In this document: piece by piece, positions 34,201-44,969 of the stretch | Layout of the letters: every line of letters begins with the position of its first letter | Position numbering within the stretch: the first letter of the stretch is position 1 | Assembly (NCBI GenBank): GCA_964019165.1 | Contig: OZ025276.1 | Coordinates: 124,001-188,000, forward strand | DNA: 64,000 bases | Reading direction: 5' to 3' | Source: Mastigias papua | Taxonomy: Eukaryota; Cnidaria; Scyphozoa; Rhizostomeae; Mastigiidae | The notes under the pieces: generated by a model | Databases searched by the model: none | What the model saw: the letters and a program-made list of their open reading frames with translations, nothing else | What the model was told of the DNA's origin: nothing | Program-made: the position numbers and the translations under genes

Positions 34201-34558
34201 AAAAGAATTGGAGTATAGATTTTTTGTTTGTACCTGAAACTTTAGTAGTAACAATATACCATTGAAACATTTTGAAGCTGTCTTATCTATAGGTATGTGT
34301 TTTGTTATGTAGTTTCGTAGTGTTTTTGTTGTATTTGCTGAAGAACGAGGAGGAACGTTTGGCTCTCTTTAACAATGTGAAGGAGTGAATCTGACGGACC
34401 AAAATTGACATATTGGTACTAAAAGTAGTGGATATAGGAACGTCTTAAAAAAGCTTTAACATATATTTGCAGTTTCCTAGTCCCTTTAACTAGACATAGG
34501 TGCAAGGGGCCCCAGTCCCCCTACTTCACTAAGGGCCCCACACACCTCCGCTATGCTG
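31236..34558. mobile_element. hAT transposon (3.3 kb)
   Basis: The left end CAGTGGCGTAGCCGACGGTG and right end, reversed, CAGCATAGCGGAGGTGTGTG are imperfect inverted repeats of the hAT type, with GGGCCC-rich subterminal parts. It contains the broken hAT transposase at 31665-34218. No 8-bp duplication is visible, so it decayed or the right end is shifted. It separates two parts of the viral polyprotein. Confidence 0.75.
31665..34218 (+). pseudogene. hAT transposase (TTF-type zinc finger, DUF4371-like)
   Basis: A long frame (31665-33230, 521 codons) holds a TTF-type zinc finger (KPYCEVCWLFADRS with downstream His) and the RNase-H-like core. The core has CPFWSIILDSTSDVSRVDQL (first catalytic Asp), GYDGASIMSGV (second) and VHCGCHNLNLVINDAV. 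After stops near 33230 and 33627 the sequence continues at 33346-33627 and 33670-34218, ending with the dimerisation motif TAERSFSKLKLIKTYLRS. Such proteins are often annotated as zinc finger MYM-type 1-like. Only a few stops and shifts inactivate it. Confidence 0.85.
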
Positions 34559-35746
34559 TCTCAGCTAATATCCTTCTAGCCTCATGCAGGGTCTTTTACA
34601 TGGCTGAGTCTTCAAGGTCAGAACCTTTGACTTTTTTCTGGTTGACATTGACATAATTACTGTACTTTTTCCGCACCCCTTTTGTCTTGGCACAGTTACA
34701 ATCAGGACTCCCCGGACAGGTTTCACAATACATTGGAGTGGGAGAATCAAGCCAATCTGACCTAGGGATGTCTATCTTTTCTTTGGTAACAACACAGTAT
34801 GACACAACTTTTGCAATTATGACTGCTAATGCAGTAAAAAGCAAAGTCAACCCAACATGGTTCTTCATAAACGACAAGATACCCTGACAGCACTTATGAA
34901 CTTTACTCAGGAAACCGCTGTTGATGGTTTCTCTGTCAGGTGGGTACATACTGTATATTTTCTCCCAAGCCTTGGTCTTACATATCTTCTCTCTAGAAAG
35001 GATAAGATAAATCAATGCGTCGGGGTTATGAGTAGTTTCACCTCTATGCACTTCTTGTATCTGCTTATCTGACACATCATGTTCTCTATTTTGTGAATCA
35101 ACGATTTTAAGTGGCATCCAAGTTTTAACCTGCAGAGCAAGTGGTGCATCTACGCCATTGTACATGTTTCCTTTATAATAGTACCAATATCTATTGCCAA
35201 CTCAGACATAAATCTTCAGACTGCCTATCTGCTTTGTTATGAGATACACAAACCTAGATATAGTACTCCCCATACTTGAAACATCAAAGAAGTCTAAGTC
35301 AAAACCTGCCACAAGCCTTGCAGCTCTAAATGAGCAACCTCTCATACTTCCACACAGCACATAACACAGTCCTGGAGCTTTATCAAGTGTCTCAAACCAT
35401 ATATCAGCATCCTTAGCTGTAAATGGCATGGGGTCAGGCATTTCAGACAACACATTGGAGTAAGCAGCACTGGAATCGGTGCGAAACCAATGTCAAAATT
35501 TTTTCAAGAGAAAATTCTTTTCCTTGGATATCCTTCCAACCCCCATTAGTTCTAAGAATACATCTAGCCTCATCTGAGACTTCAAATCCAATTCTATGTG
35601 GCAATGCAGGTTTTACCTTACTGACATCTAGAGGCTTGTAATTTTTCGTCAACCTGTAGATGCTACCAAATGGGTTGGCACTGTCAGGCCCATAGTTGGA
35701 CAAGGCCACTATCTTACACATAGCAGGGAGTGACTTATACCACTGA
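34559..35746 (-). pseudogene. Picorna-like polyprotein, 3A/VPg-like region
   Basis: Two minus-strand frames (35443-35755, 34596-35165) continue the viral polyprotein between helicase and protease. One has a membrane-spanning segment (VGLTLLFTALAVIIAKVV) and is followed by a Cys-rich patch and a short basic Tyr-containing segment (KTKGVRKKYSNYVNVNQ) that could be a VPg primer peptide. Position and composition fit 3A-VPg, but sequence alone does not prove it. A stop near 34603 and a break at 35165-35200 are present. Confidence 0.55.
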
Positions 35747-35755
35747 ATAAAAAGG

Positions 35756-38700
35756 GGCAAGGTCTATTGGCCCAACTTTGAGGCCCAACCGAGGCCCAAC
35801 TGAGGTCGCGAAAGGTCCAAAGTGCAAAGTAAGGCCCAACCACTGATCAGGAAACAGTGGAGACTTACTATATTGTTGTTTCGTAGGATGGAATTCGATG
35901 TTCAACTAGTGTGTCATTTTTGCAACGCGCTCATCGACCAGGGTCATTTAGGCCATCATGCCAAAGTAGAACAAGCAAACAAACACTTCCTTTGGGAAAC
36001 TTGTCATTCTCACATGGTTGGGCCGCCCAACTTTCAAGTCCCAACTGAGGACGAAAGGTCTGACGTTAGGCCCAACCATGAAATAATGATGACTTTTTGT
36101 AGTGTTTTTCGTTGTTTGCAATTGTCGCATCATGATGAAATTCGATATTCAACTGCTGTGTCATTTCTGCTCATGGACCAGTCAATCATACCAAGACAGT
36201 GCAGGCAAACAAGTCTTTTAGGACACTTCCCACATTCTTGTATGGTTAAGCCTCACCTGTCACCTTACATTGGTACCCTGAGGGATAAAAATTCACCATT
36301 ATTTCAGGGTTAGGGTCTCATTTTGGACCTTACATTGATCCCCAATGGATAGAATAGTGGACCAAAGTGAGGCCCAACCACAAAATATTGATCACCTTTT
36401 AAAAGCAAAACACCTTTAACTGTTGATATAAGACATAACCAAAGTGATCAGGTGTGATCTTATCATAGTTTGATTCCTTATGTGACCAGGTGTGACTAGA
36501 TAAAACCTGTTGTTGGGACAGTACCCTGATTCAACAGTATGAACATATGTGACCAGATACTATCCAGTTGCCCTGGTGAACAGGTGTGATCCATTCAGGA
36601 AATAGTATCCAAATGCCTTGTTGGACCAGGTGTGGCCAATAGAAGGGAAAAATTGTTGTACCAAGACACACTATTGGTTTCCTATCACAGCACAACAGTC
36701 CACTATCATTTCCTATGACCTGCAAGGGTCAGCAATACTGTGTGTGCGGTGTAATTTTCTTCACTTTCCATATTTTCTTTGTTTAGCATGCCCACCTCAT
36801 CACCACCAGACGGGGCCTACATACACTTCTCCAGGGAAGCAAAAAAGATACTGAAATGTACCACCAATCAAAAATATCAAACTCCAACAATTCCCTATGT
36901 AAGTCCCAGGAAATTGAAATAGATGAAGCAGAGGCCTCACATCTACTTGACACTCTTTCAGCATCAGCAATAGCTAAGCTAGACCATTCTACTCAACATC
37001 ATGAAAATGATGGTCAACAGCAAACTCTACCTGAGATGCTGTATGATGAAGACATATCTGAAACGTCAATGATAGGCCTTCAAAACAACGGCAGAGGAAA
37101 AGCTGGTGTAAACCGAACAGAGACAGAAAGTGTAGCAAGAAAGACTGAGAATGATGTACAAGTGAGAGATACAGAGAATGATGAGCAAGCTGCAGACATT
37201 GAAGGGTTCAATGATACTGTTCTCTACACTTCAAGAGGATATGATAGTGTCTCAAGTGATAAGGTGTTCATCCAACCATGCCACAGTGGCTCAATTCACT
37301 GGACCTTGCTGACCAATATAAATGTACAGCAAGAGGAAAGGGGCAGAAAGGTATGCTTATATGACAGTTTGGTAAACTTCAAGTACCAGTCAAAGGTTGA
37401 CTGTGATGTTCCTCCTGCCATTGAATGGCAAGCAGCTCAGTTAAGTCCAAAGGAAAACTGCAGAAATGGTAAAGTACTTGAAATTCTAGTGACCCCATGT
37501 GAGCAGCAACAAAATGGTTCAGATTGTGGTGTGTTCACAATGGTCAATGGACTTGCTCTTGCTAATGGATATTTACCAGAGGAGCTACTTTATACAAGTC
37601 AAAACAAACGACAAGAACTCCTGAGCATGTTTAGACAGGGACACTTATCCATGCCAGACTTCACACTACGGAATAGCAATAGAAATTTTGAATATAGATT
37701 TATGAGACCCGTACTTGCAAGAATTCAGGAAATGGTTCTGCTACCAAAAATAATCCATCAGGTTCTTCTTGTGTGTGATTGCCGTATGCCAGAAAATTAT
37801 GACAATGTTGTTTGCTATGACAAATGTGAAAATATATTCCATCAACGTTGCTACATGATGGGTGCAAGTTTATGGGGAAATACTATTGCTGCACAATTAC
37901 AGTGTTTTCTTTGCTACCAGTGTAGGAAATCTGGAGAATATACTTTTTCTTGAACAAAGTCACCTGAAACCTAATGTGCAAGCTATTAAGATTGTGGCTG
38001 CAAAAATTATGAAACTACCTGCATTCAAAATTGGAAAATTTGTTCCCAGAGTGAAACATCTTACACAATCCAAGTACTTCCCTTCTACCCTGGAGCAATA
38101 TTATAAAGTTGAGCAAATAATTGCGAAATATGATTTTAATTCAGTAGCACATCAACACGGTGAACTGTATGCTGCAATATCTCAGTTTTACCAAAATAAT
38201 GTTAAGAACACAATAAGAAAGACTAGTTTTCATGACTTTAACAGAACACAACTTGTACATTTGGCTCTTCTACTTGTGTGTGAATGTGATCAGATCACAT
38301 GTCATCCAATCTATCCGTTTTATATGACCCCAGACGACAGAAGATACAGAAACCCAGATCAAACAGAAGACTTAGAACTCTCACTTTCATATGTCATTCA
38401 GGCAAACTCAAAATGGGTTGAAAAACTAGCAAAGCATGAGAAACAAATCAGCAAAAGAGTAAAGGAGCTTTGTGAAAGTGGACAGAATTTCCAAGAGAGT
38501 CGTGATGAAAGAAGCGAGTTAGACAATGAAATGAAGAAACTTCAGTCCTTTTCGCAGGTATTGATAGAAAACTTACATAAAGGAGTAGTTGATACTAACA
38601 AAGTGAAGCTGAAAGAAGTAAAGAGGAAGATGCTAGTCACAGCAATTGAAGTTGAAGAAAATGTAGAGAAAAGCAAGCAATTGCTGAGAGCTTATGAGAA

Positions 38701-39346
38701 GAAAATTGCACACACCTGCTAGACAGTTGCATACTTAAACTACATTCTTTATACTTTCTAAATAAACACCAAATGAGGTAAACAGTTACAATTGAGACCC
38801 TAACCCTGAAATAATGGTGACTTTTTATCCCCTAGGGGACCAATTTAAGGTGAAAGGTGAGGCTTGACCATACAAGAAATTGGGAAGTATCCTAAAAGAA
38901 TTGTTTGCCTGCACTGTCTTGGTATGATTGACTGGTCCATGAGCAGAAATGACACAGCAGTTGAATATCGAATTTCATCATGATGCGACAATTGCAAACA
39001 ACGAAAAACACTACAAAAAGTCATCATTATTTCATGGTTGGGCCTAACGTCAGACCTTTCGTCCTCAGTTGGGACTTGAAAGTTGGGCGGCCCAACCATG
39101 TGAGAATGACAAGTTTCCCAAAGGAAGTGTTTGTTTGCTTGTTCTACTTTGGCATGATGGCCTAAATGACCCTGGTCGATGAGCGCGTTGCAAAAATGAC
39201 ACACTAGTTGAACATCGAATTCCATCCTACGAAACAACAATATAGTAAGTCTCCACTGTTTCCTGATCAGTGGTTGGGCCTCACTTTGCACTTTGGACCT
39301 TTTGTGACCTCAGTTGGGCCTCAAAGGTGGGCCAATAGACCTTGCC
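35756..39346. mobile_element. Mutator-like element with long terminal inverted repeats and 9-bp target duplication
   Basis: The terminal inverted repeats are about 555 bp (35756-36320 and 38793-39346), beginning GGCAAGGTCTATTGGCCCA. The 9-bp duplication ATAAAAAGG stands at 35747-35755 and 39347-39355. Nine-bp duplications and long inverted repeats are Mutator features. The interior encodes a Ulp1-like protease with a PHD finger but no MULE transposase, as in transposase-less Mutator elements known to carry Ulp1 genes in plants. The arms differ by few bases, so it is fairly recent. The viral polyprotein frame resumes in phase across the insertion. Confidence 0.9.
36856..38722 (+). CDS. Ulp1/SENP-type cysteine protease with PHD finger, Mutator cargo
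   Basis: Frame one (36856-37953, 365 codons) has an acidic N-terminal half and then the C48 protease core. The core has His148 in SGSIHWTLL, Asp170 in CLYDSLVNF, and Cys224 in QNGSDCGVFTMVNG. A PHD-type zinc finger follows, running from LVCDCRMPENYDNVVCYDKC through HQRCY to CFLCYQCRKS (residues about 298-358). Frame two (37862-38722) continues with a helical, coiled-coil-rich part and ends AYEKKIAHTC. The two overlap by about 90 bp, so an intron or a one-base shift links them. Ulp1 enzymes remove SUMO-like modifiers; in a transposon it might alter chromatin control. All catalytic residues are present. Confidence 0.8.
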
Positions 39347-39355
39347 ATAAAAAGG

Positions 39356-40324
39356 AGCTGGTGTGTCTCATAGCTCATATCACAGAGATTGTCAAGAACA
39401 AAAATATCGCCAATACTAGGTTGTATGGCTTGCAATTCTGACAAATTCCCCGGACCGTGGTACCCTACTTTTATCATGGCAGCTAACTCTCGCACATGCG
39501 GAAGAACACGTCACGATTTCCCAGTTCATGGCTTACCAACAACCCAACGGAGGACCTTGACATCATCAGCAGAAAGTTTTTATCAACAGAGAGTGGTTTA
39601 CCATTGTACACACATGGGCGTGATTCTACACTACTCAGAATGAGTTTCTTACAATTGTCTAGGGATGCTCCCAACTTTTTGCAAACCTCATCTATAAGTT
39701 CATCAACATCACAACTGTCTCCATCATCATTCCTGAATGTTATGTGCAAAAAATCTGGTTGCCTCTGTGGCTGATTTTGCCTAGCATCTCTCACATTAGG
39801 ATCATACTTGGGGTCACAAAACTCATACACCAACATACGTGTGCACACAGCATCTCTAGCAGCTTTAATCAACTTAGTGTCAATGTCATGACTGTTCCTG
39901 TTGGATGTCATGACAACTATGTGGGCTTTGGGATCTGGTTCCTACCACCAAGGGACACACTTGGCATTGGCACTGTATTCCCAGATATGATGTTATTGAT
40001 CTGGGTAAAGGGAGAAGGTTTCTTATCAGTGTTCCTCACTGAACCAACTTCATCATAGTGCATGGTGTGTTCACCATAATATCTGGCAAAATGTGCTGTG
40101 GCAGGTTGTATGCTGAAGACTCTATCATTGAAACCGCTGACTCTACTAGCTAAGACTTGTGCAAGACGTCTAACAAACTTGGTTTTGCCTAAGCCTCCTT
40201 TTTCTGACCAAAGGTACAACCCAACAGGAACTGGCCTTCTCACACAAGTATCCCATTCTTCTCGTATTGATCTAAGCCTGTCATCAACATCATTGATCAA
40301 TGTCATCAATCCTTGAAGGGTCAC
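39356..40324 (-). pseudogene. Picorna-like SF3 RNA helicase (2C-like)
   Basis: The minus-strand frame at 39917-40324 has Walker A SEKGGLGKTKFVRR (about 40180-40204), Walker B HYDEVGSV (about 40040-40060) and the INNIISGNTVPMPSVSL stretch. A one-base shift leads into the next frame with motif C VVMTSN (about 39898-39915) and an arginine-finger region. The pattern is that of the 2C/NTPase of picorna- and caliciviruses, which remodels membranes and RNA during replication. The 39483-39911 frame (142 codons) continues into a linker, and 39356-39495 joins the segment on the other side of the Mutator element. Frameshifts at about 39920 and 39490 break it. Confidence 0.85.
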
Positions 40325-41157
40325 TGTGTCACCTATTCATTTACTGGTTTGGACCACAGTACGACACTCTTGTGAGACACTTTCAATTCTGGTGTACTTA
40401 TCCCCTGCCCAAGAACTAGTAGGCAACGCCAAATAATCATGGAGTTTCTTTGTGCGGGCTATGATAGCCTTATTAAGGTTGGTTCAATCTGTCAAATCAA
40501 ACCTGACCACTTGGCCAAGTGACTTTATTATGTCTGTCATGTATTCTCCTGTATACTTTATAGCCAAGACTGCACTGCCTATTTTTGTAACTGACGGCAA
40601 AAAGCCTGAAGCAACCAACGCACCTGCTCCCAAAGCAGTAGTGAACTGTATAGCTACTGAGCAAATAGCTCCTATGCTACAAGTGATGTTACGCAATGCA
40701 GCAATACACGATTTCATCATTGCTGTTGCAATTGTTGTGTACTTAGATATCTCCCAAAAACTATTCAAGACTATAATCATCTGTGATACCATGCTGGTAA
40801 CATGGATGACATAGTCATACCATTTCCACACGCCACTATTTATGGCACAAAACAACGTGTACAACGAACACGCAAGCGAAACTAGCGGTGATGCAGCTTT
40901 ATAAGCACATGCATGTTGAGACATTTTGGTGTATGTAAATAAGTAAGCACAGGCTTTTTGAACCACCTCTACAAATTGGGAGGTATCTACAGGTGGCACT
41001 TCCATTGGATCATTCTTAATGGGCACCTCCTCTTTGTTGACTCCAGTAGGCAAATCGTCCATTTCCTGGATATAGTCTTCATCACCTCGCTGACTATGAG
41101 TCATCTCATCTCATTCTTCACTGGCTACAACATCATAATCAATGTCAAGCTTGGAAT
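40325..41157 (-). pseudogene. Picorna-like polyprotein start, hydrophobic 2B-like region
   Basis: The frame 40484-41104 begins acidic (YIQEMDDLPTGV) and then has long hydrophobic segments (CSLYTLFCAI; SMVSQMIIVLNSFW; FTTALGAGALVASG), as in membrane-active proteins preceding the helicase. The same frame continues past in-frame TGA codons at about 40484 and 40327 and, upstream, at about 41117 into the terminal repeat. No separate 5' untranslated region is seen between the repeat and the coding frame, so the true N-terminus is probably missing. Confidence 0.6.
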
Positions 41158-41259
41158 GAACTGTGGATGACTACAAAGAACAGGAATCAACAGAAATGAA
41201 TGACACTCTACACAGCATTACATAAGTAATAAACAAAAGACAGAACTAGTACTCTAACA
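41158..41259 (-). repeat. Terminal repeat, right copy, preceded by polypurine tract (LTR-like)
   Basis: Inverted relative to 21235-21336. On the minus strand a purine run (GAAGGAGGGGGT, about 41263-41275) sits just before its TGTTAG start, the arrangement of a polypurine tract and 3' LTR. The viral coding frame starts right after its other end. Confidence 0.85.
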
Positions 41260-41589
41260 GTACCCCCTCCTTCAAAAACAAGCCTCCTGGCTTGAATTAC
41301 CAGAAGATAACCAATGATTTGAAAATCTCAACGATAACACCCTTCTGAGCAGAAGATATTCCAAGCTTCCACAAGAGTGCAACAGATGCAGACAACAGAC
41401 AGCACAAGGAGATGGAATCATGGACATCGACCCCAAATGTAATCCAGGGAAGAGGCCATTGCACCTACGCTGAACATCGTTTTGTTGGAAAGTACCATAC
41501 AGGGAACAGTGCACAAGGCATTATTGACTTTTGAGATGTCACGTAACGTGTATGTAGCACATGTTTTTGTGTTGTTGTATCTCCTGTTT
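41260..41589 (-). other. Probable 3' end of a copia-type element
   Basis: A 330-bp stretch ends at the purine tract next to the terminal repeat. A short minus-strand frame (41272-41514) shows no clear domain. It may be the 3' non-coding part of a Ty1/copia element whose pol remnant lies at 44970-45590. This is inference from position only. Confidence 0.4.
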
Positions 41590-41690
41590 GTGTTTCTAAG
41601 TCTGTCTTTTGTTTATTAAGTATGTAATGCCATGTAGAGTGTCATTCATTTCTGTTGATTCCTGTTCTTTGTAATCATCCACAGTTAATG
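41590..41690 (+). repeat. Third copy of the 102-bp terminal repeat
   Basis: About 90% similar to 21235-21336 and in the same orientation. It faces the right copy (41158-41259) head to head across 330 bp. What follows shows weak similarity to the sequence inside the left copy (CCATCA), then nothing recognisable. Confidence 0.8.
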
Positions 41691-42450
41691 TTGATCCATC
41701 ACGATTGTTGTTGTCATCACCCCTGTTTTCAAGGTAATGTCTATTGTGTGTGTTGTTAATGTGATATCAGTATCTGTTATTTGTTTGCAAATCAGTTGAG
41801 TTTAAATTGTCGAAAAGTGAAGTTGTGTTAGTGTCTATTTGCCGTGGATTTGGATTGAAGTGTAGTCGATTACATCTTGTTGTTATTGGAGTTTTAAGTG
41901 CTGATCTGAACTGTCATTGCCATTGGGCATTGGAATTTGTTGACCTAATCGAACTTGGAACTTTTTGCCATATATAGTGTGTTACTTTTATGTGGTAATT
42001 TTATGAATTAAACTAATGAATGATCACGCCTGTTAAGCTTGTAGTTTAAAAATTTTAACACAGTATCTTGAGTTAAAACTGAAGCTGACTTACAAGTAGG
42101 GAATTGTGGATTGCCAATCAGAGCATGTCTATTTCTGGAAGATAGGTCATCACACTCAACACAAGCACATACAGGTGCCTTGATATATATTACGATTTGC
42201 TAACTTCTAAAAAACAATAGAATGTTACATTTAAGACTACTTGCTAGTTATAAGCAACAGCAGGTAGAACTGGAAAATTAATAAAATGGAACAACAAAAT
42301 CACAAATATTTGTAAGAGAACAGCACACTATTGGAATTTCGTCAATCTGTGGAGTGGAGTTATTACTATGTAATGTTTCAAATGGAAATATTCCATTGAG
42401 AATGTGATATTTCTGTCGTACTAGCTCTATTACCCATTCAACATGAATCC
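41691..42450. other. Unassigned DNA
   Basis: No genes or clear repeats; AT-rich. The right part is probably the 3' flank of the transposase at 42451-43143. Confidence 0.4.
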
Positions 42451-43143
42451 TCACATTCGCAAGTCTTTGAGTTTCTTCAACTTCAATAGATGATAACTGT
42501 GCTTTCCCTCTAGTAAAAGCTGGTACTCTACTTTGGCACCCATTAAAGCTACACTTTCACTTATGTTAAACCCTCTGTCTGGCAGAACAATATCACCAGG
42601 AAGGAGCCTGTTTAAAATGTGGCAAATGTCTGTCAAATGTGTATCACTTGTCCGACCACCCCATGCTTTGGATATGGATGAAATCAACCCTTGTGGACAT
42701 ATGGCTATCAAAAACTTTGCACTATTGTGATGTTTATAAGTGCTCCATGTAGATGCATGAGCCAGCAAATCACATGGACACTCAATAAATACTTCGAAGC
42801 AATCACTTATCACTGCTACTTTGAGACCATACACTTGCACAAAATCATTAGGCATAGTTTTCTGGAGCTCTTCTCTAACAGGCCATATAAGTAGAAACTT
42901 AAGCTCTGAAGCCATAACATCAATCCACCTATCAAACATCCTTGAAGCTGTTGATTTTAATATGTTGAAGCGATAAGCTAGGTCTTGGAATGGTAAGTGT
43001 AACCAGAGTCTCATCATGGTCAACAACAACTCTTGAAAGGTGATTAAACAATTTCGGTTTGTATGGGAGATTGATTCAGAAAGAAAGGAAAATAAAGACA
43101 TCAACAATGAAAAGTTAGGAATGTGAGTAAAAAACACAACCAT
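42451..43143 (-). CDS. IS4EU/ISL2EU-type DDE transposase, C-terminal two thirds
   Basis: The 230-codon frame contains the helix-turn-helix LITFQELLLTMMRLWLHLPF followed by FNILKSTASRMFDRW. The DDE nuclease follows: VAVISDCFEVFIECP (first Asp), STYKHHNSAKFLIAICPQG, SKAWGGRTSDTHLTDICH (second Asp) and LPGDIVLPDRGFNISESV (third acidic region). This is the DDE_Tnp_4 family in its THAP-associated Harbinger-related form. The minus-strand sequence upstream to about 43420 reads as a coiled-coil stretch (IDNIEQKLCALDHENKRNK) joined after a stop or shift, so the full gene was longer. A N-terminal THAP finger was not found. Ends of the element were not located. Confidence 0.8.
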   Translation of the reverse strand: MVVFFTHIPNFSLLMSLFSFLSESISHTNRNCLITFQELLLTMMRLWLHLPFQDLAYRFNILKSTASRMFDRWIDVMASELKFLLIWPVREELQKTMPNDFVQVYGLKVAVISDCFEVFIECPCDLLAHASTWSTYKHHNSAKFLIAICPQGLISSISKAWGGRTSDTHLTDICHILNRLLPGDIVLPDRGFNISESVALMGAKVEYQLLLEGKHSYHLLKLKKLKDLRM

Positions 43144-43866
43144 TTCTTATCATGCTGCAATTTTTGGACATCTATTGGGATAACTGAAACTACCTTCTCT
43201 TTATTACGTTTGTTTTCATGGTCTAAGGCACACAATTTCTGTTCAATGTTGTCTATGTCATCACTTGAACGTTCAGTTTGAATTTCAACAGATCTAAAGT
43301 CTGGGGAAGAGTTTACATCATACAGATTATTCTCTGGCTTATCAGGGGTGACAGGCTCACTGTTACCAAAATCGTGGTGATAGAGGGCAACCGAAGCTTG
43401 GCCTAGGCCTTCTACTTAAAATGCAGTGCACTTATCCACTTGTTCCTTTTGCCTTTCCCAACCCAATGGGAAGACGTCTCCTCCCTAACATTTGAATGGC
43501 CTAAGTGCAAGGTGGGGGCCCACTCTGGATGACACTTCTGACAAAGAGTGGTGGGTTTACCTGTAATAAAATGATTGCAACAAACCCAGACACATATTTT
43601 CCCATCGAGATCTGTGCCTTGTATATTGCTGAACCATTTATTTCTTCACTCAGTCGAGTACTCTCCTTTTTGCCCAACATATTGTGTTATAACCTTTGGC
43701 AGATGATGAAATGAGCAGTCTTTTTCACTGTCAGACTGATTAGAACAGCCAATCACACTACAACAATTCACCATCTTGGAAAGAGGCACCGTCATAATGG
43801 TGGATATAACAACATGCTAATGCATTGCTAAGCAACATTGCCGTAATGCAACCGCTCTATATGTAT

Positions 43867-44640
43867 TACTCTTAATTACCTACTTGCTGGGGGGGGTCAG
43901 AATTAGTGGGGGCTGGATTTGTTTGGAAACTTCAAGTAATGGGTGTCTGACTTAGTGGGGGCTGGACTTGTGCAATCATGTTAACAAATGGATTTCAAAA
44001 GAAACTCTAAGCTGGTTTGCTTTCTCCATTTAAGAAGCAAAGTTTCTTAGCAACTATGGCTTCAATATTTCAGTGTAATAAGTAACTAGTAACGAAAAAT
44101 CAGTTTGAGCAATATCAATAGAACAATTATGGAGCTATGAAAGTGTACCATAAAGTCCCAATATCCTGTGCTGTAAACTTATTGCATTTGGCATCATAAC
44201 GAGTCTTTCCCTTCAAACATCCCACTTGAGCAATGTAGTCTTTTTTACACGTTTCACCATATTCCCCGAGCTTCTGCTTCTCTGCCAATGTATACTTCTC
44301 CAACTGAGAAACAAAGTTTCTTCTGCTTGACTCATTGTTGTCTTCTATCATGTATTAGAATAATTGCATCACATGGACTATAATATGTACTAAATGGTTT
44401 CAGACCACATCAAACTGACTGACATTGCGCTATGCTTGGAAGTGTCTCCACCTTTGACAATACACCTTTGCAGCATTTTCTGTTCTTAAGGATGATAATT
44501 TTTACAAATTCTAATAGTCAAGTGACAATGCAAAATGTTAAAACTAATTGCTGGTGGGGTCCAAATAAGAGTGGGGGTTTGGAAAACTTTTCACAAATTA
44601 AGTAGCGGGAAGGGGGTGGCAATTAGGTACTTAAGAGTAC
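43867..44640. mobile_element. MITE with TACTCTTAA inverted ends
   Basis: The left arm TACTCTTAATTACCTACTTG and the right arm, reversed, TACTCTTAAGTACCTAATTG enclose 774 bp with G-rich runs next to both ends. The target duplication is probably TA, but this is uncertain. A 74-codon minus-strand frame inside (44127-44351) is not recognisable. Confidence 0.6.
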
Positions 44641-44969
44641 ATTAAGTAAATGTCTGTGAAGGGTCCTTTGCAAATAAAAATAGTGCATGATATATGCAAA
44701 AAGCTGATACTTTTATGCTTTGCATGCTTCAGAGTTGTGGTTTTAATCTGTCTGATCATTGCCAGTGCAAAGACCAACTAACTATCTTACAATTTGAATG
44801 TGCTTTTTACAAGTTTTCCCCAGAATTACACAAAATGATGAAATAAAACCTGAAACCAATAAAGCAACTACCTGTTGATATTCCACATACTTTAACTAGT
44901 AGATCGCTCTGGTGAATTATCATCTACGTCCTTGCATTTGACTATTTAGAACACGCACAAAAGTCAGAC

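Larger units (their letters stand above)
21235..41259 (-). other. Endogenous picorna/calici-like RNA virus genome bounded by a 102-bp inverted repeat, with three nested transposons
   Basis: On the minus strand the order is: hydrophobic 2B-like region, SF3 helicase, 3A/VPg-like region, 3C-like protease, RdRp, single capsid region. That is the gene order of caliciviruses and of several picorna-like groups (dicistro-, marna-like). Three transposons (35756-39346, 31236-34558, 25259-30711) interrupt it, and their removal leaves about 7.7 kb, the size expected for such a genome. The reading frame carries scattered stops (mostly TGA) and single-base shifts, so no functional polyprotein remains. Both outer ends are marked by inverted copies of the same 102-bp sequence that touch the coding sequence directly, without untranslated regions or poly(A). 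The virus family is inferred from motifs only. Confidence 0.82.

Noticed and set aside
39356..40324. Rep-type helicase of a DNA virus or Polinton
   Set aside because: The INNIISG..P.PSVSL stretch and TSN motif, and neighbours of picorna-like type, point to an RNA-virus 2C helicase.
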